A stretch of DNA of 64,000 nt from Spodoptera frugiperda (GCF_023101765.2 NC_064236.1:14472993-14536992), one strand, 5' to 3'; positions 34,438 to 45,083 are shown, counted from the stretch's first letter. The notes: a model not told the origin generated them from the sequence alone. Numbers and translations are program-made.

Positions 34438-35683
34438 TTAGGAGAACGGGTTTGGCGGGTTCGGACCTGGAGCGGCGGCCGGCTGGTCGCTGATGTGGCA
34501 GCGAGCTGCTGCCGCTGTGATGTCGTCAGTGTCGTCCGCCTCGCGACGGGCCCGCGCCAGGATCGCCGCCACCACTATACTGAAGTAGCTGCGGCGGTAC
34601 TCCTGTACCTCCAGGTTGCGCTGGTCCGTCTGACGCGCGGCCTCACCTCCCAACATGGCGGGCTCAGGATTGCCCATGTCTGGAAATTGAAACGGAGTGA
34701 TCACACAAATTGCTTTCACTAAGCTTAACATTTTCTGGTCCGGTCAAAAAACTGCCACTCTTAATGATGTTAATTCTTATACTGCCAATATTGCTATCTG
34801 CTTCTATACCCCTATTACATCTACAAATGTCAGCTACCTTTAACTGGCAAACATCTATAATAGGTTTTCAACTTTATTATTTATGGTTAAGTAATAAAGC
34901 AGAAAATCGATTGAAAAGATTTTACCGTTGGAGTTCTTTGGTGTGCGAGTATAGTATATCGTTACAAGATGTTAACAAGAATGCATACGAAGTACATTGG
35001 TTGGTTCTATGTGTGAGTGATGGGAGATCCACGCCTTACAATGGTAGGGATGTAAGTTAAGTAGGGGGATATTTACCTGTAAAATAACTTATAGACAATG
35101 TAAAGTGTGTGTAGTGGAATGCTCCCGAAAAACGCAACAAATAGTTTTTGTTTTTATAATTTCAATCGTTTTAGTTTTCGCTGTTATTCATGTAACCTCA
35201 GATTTAAACAGTTGATTACTATTTACATAAAATATATCCCATATTTTTGTAAATAAATCTAGTTTTCTACCATCACTGGTTTGCGTTTTTTTGGAGCATT
35301 CCGTTTACACTCTGTATAGAAAACAATAACACAGAAAATAATGCTCCTGGAGTTGATGTGAATAACTAAGCACACAGTATACTCGTACAAAACAGCCTAA
35401 ACACATTCAGAAAATAAACTACATTTAAAGAAACTATGATCACAACACCACTTTTACATTACGACGCAAAAACAAAACAAATCATAATACTGCCACCTGT
35501 TAGACGTAGCTTTGTCCGTGCTCAGCTTCAGCAGGACGTCTGTATATACAGAGTGCTCCACTTACCTACTTTTCGGGTTAACCTCAAAAGCGCCGCTAAA
35601 ACGAGCGGGCATTGTACGTGACGAGATTAGCTACCGCGTGACCAGACAAACGATTGATTAGTTAATTACTCACCTAGTTCCAT
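34438..35683 (-). CDS. Unrecognised 83-aa protein, two coding exons with a 10-nt first coding exon
   Basis: Exon 1 codes only for MEL plus one base (35683-35674), then the donor CTAG|GTGAGT. Exon 2 starts after TTTCCAG at 34679 and reads to TAA at 34438. The Asp codon is split by the intron. The protein begins MELDMGNPEP. It has a Gln/Glu/Arg segment, a hydrophobic YFSIVVAAILARARR stretch around residues 33-47, an acidic patch (EADDTDD), an alanine run and a Pro-rich tail (GPNPPNP). The hydrophobic stretch is too short and too charged at its edges for a sure membrane segment. The 5' layout and promoter boxes match the other small genes. The intron (994 bp) contains a MITE-like inverted repeat. 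No family recognised. Confidence 0.78.
35104..35314. repeat. MITE-like inverted repeat in the intron of the 83-aa gene
   Basis: GGAATGCTCCCGAAAAACGCAA (35115-35136) is mirrored by TTGCGTTTTTTTGGAGCATTCC (35281-35302). Pairing continues less perfectly outward (GTGTGTAGT versus AGTGTAAAC). Confidence 0.5.
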
Positions 35684-35762
35684 GATGAGCAAAATTTTGA
35701 AGTTTTAGTTATACCCGACGAGCTTGTTGACGATTCGTCTAACTCTGTGCTATCCGAGGCGA

Positions 35763-35797
35763 TATTGATTTACACATGATAGCACTGCGCAAGTGCA
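35763..35797 (-). promoter_or_regulatory. Shared 5' module, copy 5 (TGCGCAAGTGCA + TATTGATT)
   Basis: TATTGATT at 35763-35770 and TGCGCAAGTGCA at 35786-35797 on plus, 112 bp upstream of the donor. The 12-mer is identical to those at 977 and 10559, and the box spacing (15 bp) is close to that of copy 3 (16 bp). Confidence 0.65.
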
Positions 35798-36000
35798 GCG
35801 AATCCTTCCTACCGCCACCGTATGGAGTCTCCCTCACTCCAGCGTTACTGTGAAACTGTTCTATAAATAGAAGGCTCGATATTCCAGAAAGGTGTAGGTT
35901 GAAGGCTTTTACTCGTAACAGTAACTATATAGATGTGATTTTTACTACAAATACTTTAAGTTAATTCCTAGCACGTAGTACGCATTGTAATAGTCGAATG

Positions 36001-36065
36001 TTGAATCGTATGCGACTGCTCAGTGAACAGTCTCAGGTTCGAATCCTGGGTCGGGCAAAAAGGTA
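36001..36065 (+). repeat. tRNA-headed SINE fragment
   Basis: GTATGCGACTGCTCAGTGAA followed by the B box CAGGTTCGAATCCTGGGTCG and GGGCAAAAAGG. Degenerate A-box side, and no full cloverleaf. Confidence 0.5.
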
Positions 36066-36934
36066 AAAAAATGGCACTTTTATATTTTTGGCATAAGTTC
36101 TTCATTTGATGTGCTATCATGCTAATAAGAACAAAGTTAAATTAAGTTAACTCTTACTTTACTATTTACTTTTTTATATCACCGTGTTACCCTGCAATCT
36201 AACTAATTAGGCATTAGCTAGTGTTTAAGAGCTTCGTATATTATGTCGTGTATGGTATATAGGTCATGTAGTGGTGTACCCATTTTCAAATATTTATTTC
36301 TTCAAGTAAGATGTTGCTATCCTTGTAATAATGCGCTTAAAAGTACAGGCAGACTACATTAGTTCACAAGCAAGTTGGGATGACTCCCTTAGTTTTTTTT
36401 AATTTAATTTACGTTTAGGCGTGACGTGTTTACAACAGTGAGATCACCGTAGGCAGGAGCCACAAGCAGCCGGCCAACCAAAAAATGAGCTATAGTGAGA
36501 GGTTTTTGTGTCCGAAGACATGGGGTACAAGGGTCTGGAGTTAAGGATAGCCTCAGTTTGTGAGAACAAGATTGAAACTCCTCATATGTGAGGTTTATGT
36601 TTCCGCGCGTCTCTTGTGAGCAATTACTTAAAAGACTCGACATATTGATTATTGTTTTTTTTAAATGGTGCAAATAAATTGTTTTTTTCTTTTTACATAA
36701 GCAATTACATACTATATAATATATAGTATTTATAAGCTGGTAACATTACATTACATTATATTATAATGTGTATATTGTAATGTAATGTATGCGCAATGTA
36801 CTTAGCGCGTCGTGACCACTCGTGACGTACATTAATCATGAATACAACTAGGTACTACAATTATAGTTTCTTAGAAAACTCACTCTATAAAATATTTTAG
36901 AATTTATTCAATAAAAATAAGGAACTCAGGAAGG

Positions 36935-37110
36935 AATTACAATTTATTTTCACAGCTATCGACCCATTTTCCAATTAATAATTACCCGCCATTTTTCAAT
37001 CTCTATTTTGACGTTCCATTTTAGCAAGCAATTTTATTTTTAAAACAATTTATATAATCTATGGAATTATAAGGGGATTTAATATACCTATTTATTATTA
37101 TTTACTCACA
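36935..37110. repeat. Dispersed repeat, copy 1 (second copy 63240-63420)
   Basis: AATTTATTTTCACAGCTATCG, CCCGCCATTTTTCAATC, GACGTTCCATTTTAGCAAGC and AATTTATATAATCTATGGAA have counterparts in the same order at 63250-63400. Around 70-80% similar by eye. Class unknown. Confidence 0.5.
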
Positions 37111-37217
37111 GTCACACTACATTTTCATGCATGAGGAAGCGGGCTCGAACTTTTTTCAAGTTACATTGTACTTTCTAAGATTACTTAGACACCATTGTGA
37201 CAAGATCGTGAGGAAAC

Positions 37218-37350
37218 TTCTTTTGTTATTTAAGGGGAAAATCGTCCTATGACTTCTCCCGCCTTGGGTGAGGCGAGAGGGAGTGTCAGACTCTTACTGC
37301 TTTTCGAGCCGGAGCCCCGGTAAACCCGCTAGGTAGTCCGCAGCTCCGGA
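37218..37350 (-). mobile_element. R1-like LINE 3' end with 13-bp target duplication
   Basis: Matches the 3' UTR of the copy at 5430-5570 (GAGGCGAGAGGGAGTGTCAG, GAGCCGGAGCCCCGGTAAAC). ATCGTGAGGAAAC flanks it at 37205-37217 and 37351-37363. Confidence 0.75.
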
Positions 37351-37684
37351 ATCGTGAGGAAACCTGGCCTTGTAATTTCTAATTATAAGTTTGAAATTGC
37401 ACCTTGAGCAAGCGTTCTCAGGTAGTGCTCATTTCTTCCCTGTGAAGGAAGGAAGATGTTACACGTTTAACCCTGGGTATCGTGAGGGCTAAGCTGGGGA
37501 TTGATTTTAATAAAAGTAAGTAGTTACTTAAGTAGTTACCTACGTATTGGTTACCTAACTCTGACATGCGATTGCAAAGGCATTTTAAAGAAAAAATTCT
37601 AAGTCAATGTAACTGAAGAGAGCCCAAATATTTCCAAAGAGTATACCTACAAGTTAATGTAAACAAATATTTTGTGTAAACAAT

Positions 37685-37975
37685 AATTGTTTCGTCACGC
37701 CTTTAATCCCCGAAGGGGTAAGCAGAGGTGCACAATATGGCACGTAAGTAATGCCACTGTGTACACCCACTTTTCACAATTTATGTTATAAGTCCCATGT
37801 AATAGGTGGTGAGCCTATTGCCATATACCGGGCACATTTCCAGACTCCGTGCTAATACTGAGAAATTTTCGAAAAACCGAAAATAATCCAGTAATACTTT
37901 GTCCGACCCGGGAATCGAACCCGAGACTCCTTGGCCGGCAGTCGCACTTGCGACCACTCGACTGCCTCGTCGAAT
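37685..37975 (-). repeat. Near-complete tRNA-headed SINE
   Basis: On the minus strand the head GTCGAGTGGTCGCAAGTGCG, CTCGGGTTCGATTCCCGGGT (B box) is followed by the body (GGTTTTTCGAAAATTTCTCAG, GTGCCCGGTATATGGCAATA) and the end CTTACCCCTTCGGGGATTAA-AGGCGTGACG. Related pieces at 8388, 18388 and 50765. This family is abundant in noctuoid moths (recall, not searched). Confidence 0.75.
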
Positions 37976-37979
37976 TGTT

Positions 37980-38880
37980 TGGAACTCCGAGAATTTACTA
38001 AAAATTGTGCATAGGTACCCCGTCTGAACACAATTTGGCTTAAATCTAACTAAGTCTACATGCACACATTAAATTATTCTAAGGCCAAATTTGTTTCTTG
38101 AAATTATACTAAGTCCAAGATTTTTTCCTAGTTAAAATCTTCTAGACAACAAAGTTCACTTCTGCTTGACACGAAATAAATCACAAAGTACTTACTGTTT
38201 TTAGAATTATCACTTACTTCCTTACGACGTCAGTCGTCTACAGCTTGCTTGCTGCTAATGCGTAGTAGCGGAGATCTCAGGTTCGATGCTCAGCTCTTGG
38301 GGTACCGCTTCCACTAATGTCCAGCTCCGGCCGTAGAACTTGCTTGAACTGCAGTGGTGTCCTTTGTCGGCGACACTAGAAACACTTCAGAGGCGTCCAA
38401 CCACAGGTTTCTGTGCTTTTGATACCTGCCTTTGCTCAGCAATGGACACCTACAAACTGTTAATAATGAAGACTGATTTATGTCATGACGATGGCTAACC
38501 CCATGTGTGTTTTTAATCTGTAACCAATGACTCACTGAGAATTGGTTCATTACCACTCATCAGGTCATGGTCCAGGACCGTTTTCGCTGATTATTTTTTT
38601 GTTATAGCTGTTGTCGTGAGTTCTTTTGTTATTATGTTAAATATGTTTATTAAATATAAAACCCAAGCTTTCTTAGGCGAATGATTGACGGATGATGGAC
38701 GGACTCGCAACAGTGCCGAAATATAGGAAACTCGCAAAAACTAATGGTAAACATTCTGTTTTGAGTTCTAATGATGTTACTAGTGACCATGATAGTTTAA
38801 AAACTTATAGGTTTTAAGAAATTATTAACATTTTGATAAGTAAAGTATAAAGAAAAAAATGGCAATTTAAATGAAATTCT
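37980..38880. other. Gene-free stretch
   Basis: Only weak LINE-like debris (GCCTTTGCTCAGCAATGGAC near 38430). No coding exon. Confidence 0.4.
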
Positions 38881-38884
38881 TTAT

Positions 38885-39740
38885 TTACAAATCTTGTTCA
38901 AAGTGACGCCCCCTTACGATAAATGGACGCAGACGCCTCTTTATCTCGGAGACAGCCACTCTTGAACTAAATGTTTGTCTTATTTCAATAGTCGCATATT
39001 TTCTTCACGAAAAATTTCAATATTTGGTATTGGCGTTGCATAAACAAGGACTTCATGTGGCCTCACACGTAGAAGTCAACCGATGTTAGTTCTGGACACC
39101 GTGCAGGCAATGGAATTGGACTCCCTCTGCCAATTGAACGCCTTGGAAATGTGGTATCCAGCCTTTGTTGCACAGTAATTCGACAGTGCGCTGGACAACC
39201 ATCGTATTGGAATATAATTCGCGTCCTTGTTTCTGAATCCACATTTTCAAGCAATGGTTAGTTTAATGAAAACCGTCTTTGTGAACCTGATGGTTTTTCT
39301 TTTCTTGAATTACCATGCAGTTTTTGGGACCAATAATGCATATTGTGCTTGCTTGGATCTGCAGAGTCTACAAAAGTCTAATCGCCTTATTAGATCCCCT
39401 TCTTCTAACACCTGTACAGGCATATAATCCAGAATGTCAATCGAGCTGCTATGGAGTACCATCGATTAGTATGTCGAAGTAGTAGGGTCGTCAACCATCT
39501 GCTGGATAACTTCTTCTTCATCACTTTGTCGACGTTGAAATTGACCGGTTTCAGAAGCACGACCATAAATTGTACTAAAGACGTGCGGTGCTCGTCGTTG
39601 AAGAAAGTGACGAATGTACTCTTGGCGAGCTTCAGCCGCATTGTCGTCACGGAAGGTATAGCAATAGAAAATATAATATAGTACTAAAAGATAGCAATAA
39701 TAGTAGCTAGAAAAAACCACGTGCTTGCACAGCAAAAAAA
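38885..39740 (-). pseudogene. Mariner-like transposase remnant with DUF4817-type N-terminus, copy 1
   Basis: 39735-39405 carries the N-terminal helix-turn-helix part (NAAEARQEYIRHFLQRRAPH, then GRASETGQFQRRQSDEEEV and TSTYRIAARL in a shifted frame). 39254-38900 carries the end of the DDE domain: IIFQYDGCPAHC with the second catalytic Asp, RSIGRGSPIPLPARCPELTS and VDFYVWGHMKS-type sequence after a stop. The centre is deleted or scrambled. The combination of this N-terminal domain with a DDE_3 domain is well known in insect transposons. Confidence 0.65.
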
Positions 39741-39892
39741 ATGTAAAAGATTGTGACTTTTAAGGAGAAAGAAGAAAAAAAAACAAATGCAAAAAAGTAT
39801 CTGACGTGACAATCATACGTATAAAAGTAAAGAGTATGCATAACACGCAAGCAAAGAGTACGGTATCATTACATACAATTATGTGTGTTTTT

Positions 39893-41343
39893 GATGTATA
39901 ATCAATAGCGTAGCGGAATCTCATTAGTAAAACTCGCAGACTGATATGATAATGAATGATGAATGTCGCCATTTGTGGAAGCAGGCAATGGCCTGCTTCC
40001 TGCATTTCCGACATTTCGTTTTCTGCAGAAAACGAAATGTCGTTTTCTGCTATAAATTGGTGGTGTATTCAATATTAAACCTCTTCCAAAAGTGTTGCTT
40101 GATACATTCCACACGTTGATTCCAATTCAAAATTGCCTCTATTTGACTTAGCCATTTCCTCATAAGTGAAAGGAGTAAGCTGCAAGAGTCGTGTTAAGTG
40201 GTGTTTAGCTGAACGAATCGCATTTGTTTAACCAAAGTGCCTGCATTATTATTTTAGCTTCGACGATGCAAGGACTGACCAAACCCAATGGGTCAAATAT
40301 TTGACTAATTACGGAAAATATATGTCGTTTTGTTATTTTAATGCTAGCTTCAATATTAATGACCTTTTCTCCCTACATAACTCTTGTACACTTAAAATGG
40401 TGTCTGCACCGCTAAGAAAATCGTCAACGTAAAAATACTGTATGGCACGCTTTACTGTAGGGTTCGTTATTGTGTCAGCTAGACTAACTAAACATTTAGT
40501 GGCCAAGTACAGAGCAGACGCTGGACCATACATCACAATGTTTAATGTATACGTTTTTAAGACTTCTGTTGGAGTTTTACGAAAAATTATCTGCTGTTAT
40601 GGTCTTTGAATCGCATTCTCATACTGCACGTTTGCGACGCGGGTCTAAAGTCCACCAACGTCTCGACCGCGTGGCTGTTTTCGTAACGTATTTGACTAAT
40701 ATAGACTATATTAAGTCGTTGTGTTATTTCAATGCTTCAATATTAAAGGAAAAAAATATTGATCAGACTTGCATATCCACTGTACTTCTAACGTTTTTGA
40801 AGGGGTATTATTGTTATTGTCTAATATAGTCTAATATAGCATGATTTGTTTAGACTACCTAAATCCTTTAAAATTTCAGAACTGTTAGACTGTCACTTTT
40901 TCAAATTGTCTTTAGCCGATACTAGGATAGACGTTGTTTCCCTACATAACTCTTATGCACTTAAAATGCACCATTTAGAAAATCGTCTACGTAAAAATCA
41001 TGCTGTATGGCACGCTTTACTGTAGGGTTCGTTATTGTGTCAGCTAGACTAACTAAACATTTAGTGGCCAAGTACGGAGCAGACGCTGTACCATACGTTA
41101 CATTGTTTAAGGTATACGTTTTTACGAAAAATTACCTGCTGTAATGGTCGTTGAACCGGTTTCTCATACTGCACGTTGCGACGCGGGTCTAAAGTCCACC
41201 AACGTCTCGCACGCGTGGCTGTTTTCGTAACACACAAAAATCTCCTCGCTGTGTTGCAGTTGTTCTTGCAAAGGACCAATGTTCTTAATGTATAATCAAT
41301 AGCGTAGCGGAATCTCATTAGTAAAACTCGCAGACTGATATGA
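39893..41343 (-). pseudogene. Duplicated BEL/Pao reverse-transcriptase fragments
   Basis: Two copies of one ~320-bp RT segment (40358-40690 and 40935-41235). Each encodes, with stops, the BEL block ALYLATKCLVSLADTITNPT followed by FYVDDFLSGAD. Downstream of copy 1 are SQIFDPLGLVSPCIVEAKII (about 40290) and an integrase-tail-like QHFWKRFNIEY (about 40100). A 58-bp sequence, AATCAATAGCGTAGCGGAAT and following, is repeated at 39893-39950 and 41286-41343. Confidence 0.65.
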
Positions 41344-41399
41344 CAATTGTGTATTAACAAAACTAATAAGAACTAATCATTAATTGCTGGGTAAAAAGT

Positions 41400-42060
41400 G
41401 AGATCCAATTAAATGATTACCTATATTTATGACGCCGTCCGGCCGTCGTCACCGTCTTTGTGAACCTTTTGGTTCTTTTTTTCTTGGATGCATGCATTTT
41501 TGGGCCAATAATGGATATTGCCTTAGTTTGTAATACCATCCTGGTTTGAATGAATTTGCTCTCATTCGTCTATAATATTCGACTAAGAAAGTTTGGATCT
41601 TCATATTTTTCTTTATTTTTATTTTCAGCCATGGTCGTCCCACAGCAGGGCAAAGGCCTCCCTACCCTTCATTATTACCCTTTATTCCTTCCACTATCTA
41701 GTAGTAACTAGTCTCAATGCAGAACTTTCTGTGGCCAATCTTTTTCATAGACTTCCAGTTCATCCCGCCATCTCCTTCTGGGCGGGTCGAGTCGTCAACC
41801 ATCTGCTGGATAACTTGTTCTTCATCTTCAGTTATGTAATGCTGAGGTCTCCGGCATCACTTTGTCGACGCTGAAATTGACCGGTTCCAGAAGCACGACG
41901 ATAAATTAATTGTACTGAAGACCGTAACATGCGGTGCTCGTCGTTGAAGAAAGTGACGAATGTACTCTTGGCGAGCTTCAGCCGCATTGTCGTCACGGAA
42001 GGTATAGCAATAGAAAATATCGGCATACTCGGAATTAGAGTAAGCTGCCATAGTTTAAAA
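41400..42060 (-). pseudogene. Mariner-like DUF4817-type transposase remnant, copy 2
   Basis: 42051 on begins MAAYSNSEYADIFYCYTFRD and continues NAAEARQEYIRHFLQRRAPH, the intact N-terminus missing from copy 1. 41455-41540 matches 39260-39345. The copy is interrupted at 41625-41795 by a LINE fragment. Confidence 0.6.
41625..41795 (-). pseudogene. RTE-like LINE 3' fragment
   Basis: The minus strand reads RRRWRDELEVYEKDWPQKVL and GREAFALLWDDHG, closely matching the end of the LINE at 20930-21100. Ends at GGCTGAAAATAAAAATAAAG. Confidence 0.7.
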
Positions 42061-42239
42061 GATAGCAATAATTAATAGTAGCTAGAAACACCCCACGTGC
42101 TGTTTTAGTCGGTGTTTAAAGTGATAGTCAGACACATAACACATTTAATATAGGTGTATTAAACGTACAATTTTGATATCTTTCGAGCCACGACTGGACC
42201 TGGTAATATACTCGGAGACTGTGAAAACGAGCAGCGTCT

Positions 42240-43211
42240 TATGTTGGAGACAGCGATGATAAATTGAATGAATTTTTAGTCACTGTTTTGAGCTATTGTT
42301 AGTACGGTTCTCTTATCTAACTTAATTTTCAGTACATTGATTTTTTTCCTGAGACGCATACGTTCCCATGACTTGGTTCCTGCTATGTCAGGATTTTCGG
42401 AGTAACCATCAAATATTATTGTTGCAGATAGTCCATTATGTTCTCGCACATATCGGAGATACTTCTCAAGGATGTTGTTTAATGACGAATTCCGATCCCA
42501 TATTACTTTATGCAATAGAAAACCACTATCGATAATAAAATGACTTCCGTGAATGTCTTCAAAAGATTGGTCAAGTGGTGTAAAAACATTAAATAAAGAC
42601 GACTTTGTGCCTTTTCTCATACCATCCTCAGCGAATAATGCCAATGGAAAAGGTGCTAATTCGTACATTAGATATTGTTTAATATCGCCAACTGATTCTC
42701 TCGAAATACACATCCGTTGAAATAGAAGTAAGGGATTGATGACGACAGGAATTTTTCTACTTCGACAGTGCTTGTCATAGCACTAAAGGGCCTTTGATTT
42801 GCGACTAAATGACAGTTCTTGAAAATTAGATCCAATGATGTTAGTTATTAAGCTTTCTCCTATTTCAAAAGCACGATGACAATTGACAAGATCTGAAGCA
42901 ACTATTCCATTTGCTATACGAATCAATTCGGTGTTATTTAGAATAAAATCATGAGAAGAGAGCCAATTATCAAATTTTTCAAGGTCTTCATTGTCACGTT
43001 GGACACGTGCATCTCTGTAATCTTCATGCTGTTCTGAAGTATCCATAGTGATGTTACAGTATTCTGTAATCTGCTCGCAAACATCTTGTAAGCGTATCAT
43101 TCCAAGAGTCCATGATGCCAACGTGCTCTCAGAAATACCACGCCCGTGTATTAATCCTCCAGATGATTTAAACATTCTCATGAGAGTGTGCTCAATAGTT
43201 TGGTCAGACAT
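42240..43211 (-). pseudogene. N-terminal part of a multi-copy PIN-like (?) family protein
   Basis: 43211-42783 reads SSGGLIHGRGISESTLASWT, TSEQHEDYRDARVQRDNEDL and VNCHRAFEIGESLITNIIGS. After a frameshift, 42755-42276 reads VVINPLLLFQRMCISRES, ELAPFPLALFAEDGMRKGTK, GSHFIIDSGFLLHKVIWDRN and ATIIFDGYSENP. I recall this motif order from a large family spread through insect, spider and cnidarian genomes. The FIIDSGFLLHKV and IIFDGY acidic positions would fit a PIN/FEN-like nuclease fold, which is an inference. The C-terminal half is missing here. A matching C-terminal piece lies at 57155. Confidence 0.5.
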
Positions 43212-43350
43212 TATCCCGCTCCAAAATTTCTAAATACTAGTTAATAAACAATAACAATAAAAAAAAGTAAAAAAATTAGTAATTAGCATTGACGAACCCG
43301 GTTAACTTCGGAGCGCTGCAACTGAGTTTCTAACGAATGAAATTGAAAAC

Positions 43351-43547
43351 TAATGAAAACTATCGGATGATTATGGATTGACTAGATAGATTAAGGATTA
43401 TTGAAATAAAAGGACGGAGCGTAGTTTGAACGGGGAACGGTTTAATCAAGAGAGACAGAGGTGACATTGACTGTCATAAATTGTAAAATAAGATGCGTTC
43501 ACTAAAACATATATTTAATCAATAGGGACTGCGTTCATATTTCAACA
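43351..43547 (-). repeat. 3' LTR of copia-2
   Basis: 197 bp, TGTTGAAATATG ... TTTTCATTA on the minus strand. Ends in TA rather than the usual CA. Confidence 0.9.
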
Positions 43548-43718
43548 TCCTCTCTTGAACGTAGACCCATGCCAATCAGGAGCTGGTGATGCTTAGGCTT
43601 CGCCAGGGCTTTGGTCAGGCAGTCAGCAAGCATCGAAGTTGTGGGAATGTACTCGATGCGGATGTCACCACATTTGACCTTGTCACGAATGTAGTGGTGC
43701 CTCACATCAATATCATCA
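43535..43718 (-). pseudogene. copia-2 RNase H C-terminal end
   Basis: Reads DVRHHYIRDKVKCGDIRIEY, TSMLADCLTKALAKPKHHQL and GLRSREDVEI-stop. It continues the ARSKHI block at 45086 once the nested element is removed. Confidence 0.85.
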
Positions 43719-45083
43719 CAGTGCAGTGCGATGCGCGCTCGAGTACGGACGTGTTGCAGTTGTACGCAAAGGTCGCGGCGTAAGTCGCTGCCCGATATTT
43801 CGCAATGAGTTCACAACAACTTATCGCAAACGAGCTGTTGGCATTCATACAACATGCCATCGACACCATGGACGAGATCAGCATCATGCAGATTTGCAAG
43901 TCGAACTTCAAGGAAGACGAGATCAGCAAAGGCAAGATGCTACTCTTCCAAACGACTGGGAAGCTGGACCAAATGCCATCGAGGAGGAGAGATGGTACGG
44001 ATAAAAGCGTCCAAGACATCATCACCTTTATGAAGGCGACCGACCCTGACGACGTTCCAACATTTGTAGCGAAGGAGCTACATAAGTTGCCGCCCGTCAC
44101 TTTCGACCACGTAGATGTCACCAGGCTGCTGAAAGATATTACATCGTTGAAGTCAAGCCTGGCCCAGATGCAGTGCAAGTTGGAGACGTCTGATACTACC
44201 ATCCAGGAACTGCGTGCCGAGATAGTGTTGTTACGCAATGCTGTTTCGGAAAGTAGGTCTCAAGACGAAGCCAACGTGAACACACGTCGCGGGGCGCAAA
44301 ACGTTTCAGTCAGCAGTTTTGCATCGGCGAAACTGAACTCATCGCCTAGTGCAAATAATGAGGTCGATGCACCGTGCCCCGCCGCTCCTCGTGTCTCTCC
44401 ACGTGCAGAGAACACGTCACGCGAAGCTACGTCGGCCCCCAAAGTAGCTTACGCCGCAATTGCTGCCGCAAACACGACAGCTGCTACGCTACCTAAGCAG
44501 CCAAAAAGGGGTAAGCAGAACCGGCGCTGTGAATCCGTATCAAGGATTCCGGTACAGCGCTGTCCAGGAAAGCCTGAGTGTGATGAGGATGGCTTCATCA
44601 AAGTTCAAAAGAAGAAGAAGAAGCCTACTTCTCGCAATCAGTGCGGTACTGGACTGACCGGACCAAACATGCTGCTGCGTCCAGCTGTGCCTACGACGCT
44701 GCTGTATGTGTCCCGACTACACCACACCACGAAGGTTGAGGACATCGTGGAGTATGTGAAGGTGAAGACCAACTGGACCTTGAGGGTCGTAAGGTTGGAA
44801 CCGCGTCAAAATACCAACTTCAAGTCGTTTGTGGTGCGAGACTCAACATCTCGACAAGTTCCTCAAGGCAGAATTTTGGCCGAAGGGTGTCATATACCGA
44901 CGTTTTCGAGGCAGGCTACGTGACACCGAGCAGCGTAATACGACGCCACGCATCGTCACATCGTGTGACCTTAATAACTAATATAAGAATTATGTATTTA
45001 TAGTATTTTATGTTTTAGTATAGTATTATTGTATTGATATGGGCCTTCGTTGCCTGATATAAATTAATAAATAAAAAAAAAAA
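43719..45083 (+). mobile_element. ORF1-only non-LTR retrotransposon (half-LINE) inserted in copia-2
   Basis: Inserted in opposite orientation between SKHI and DVRHH codons of the copia RNase H. It consists of an 86-bp 5' UTR, ORF1, a ~130-bp AT-rich 3' UTR and a poly-A (AATAAATAAAAAAAAAAA). No endonuclease or reverse transcriptase is present, so it would depend on enzymes of a full LINE. Confidence 0.75.
43805..44923 (+). CDS. LINE ORF1-type protein, 372 aa, with late frameshift
   Basis: Begins MSSQQLIANELLAFIQHAID. The N-terminal domain (about 1-100: DTMDEISIMQICKSNF, SVQDIITFMKATDPDDVPTF, FDHVDVTRLLKDI) is followed by a helical segment (115-150, ELRAEIVLLRNAVSES), a Ser/Ala-rich low-complexity linker, a basic run (KKKKK near 265) and an RRM-like end (TTLLYVSRLHHTTKVEDIVE, FKSFVVR). 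After residue ~348 the frame is shifted: the +1 frame continues with HLDKFLKAEFWPKGV and FRGRLRDT to a stop near 44985, which looks like the original C-terminus. Such proteins are the RNA-binding ORF1 of insect LINEs. GC content is clearly higher than in the surroundings. Confidence 0.7.
   Translation: MSSQQLIANELLAFIQHAIDTMDEISIMQICKSNFKEDEISKGKMLLFQTTGKLDQMPSRRRDGTDKSVQDIITFMKATDPDDVPTFVAKELHKLPPVTFDHVDVTRLLKDITSLKSSLAQMQCKLETSDTTIQELRAEIVLLRNAVSESRSQDEANVNTRRGAQNVSVSSFASAKLNSSPSANNEVDAPCPAAPRVSPRAENTSREATSAPKVAYAAIAAANTTAATLPKQPKRGKQNRRCESVSRIPVQRCPGKPECDEDGFIKVQKKKKKPTSRNQCGTGLTGPNMLLRPAVPTTLLYVSRLHHTTKVEDIVEYVKVKTNWTLRVVRLEPRQNTNFKSFVVRDSTSRQVPQGRILAEGCHIPTFSRQAT

Noticed and set aside
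34710..35060. 116-aa plus-strand open frame
   Set aside because: It lies inside the intron of the 83-aa gene on the opposite strand. The leucine-rich start is typical of AT-rich intronic noise.
36690..36795. Palindromic TATAAT/ACATTACATT stretch
   Set aside because: Low-complexity A/T palindrome without defined arms; not reported as a hairpin element.
37890..37975. Possible tRNA gene, and its GCACTTGCGACC resembling the shared gene 5' motif
   Set aside because: It is the head of a SINE. The SINE palindrome GTCGCAAGTGCGAC has different flanks from TGCGCAAGTGCA and lacks the TATTGATT box.
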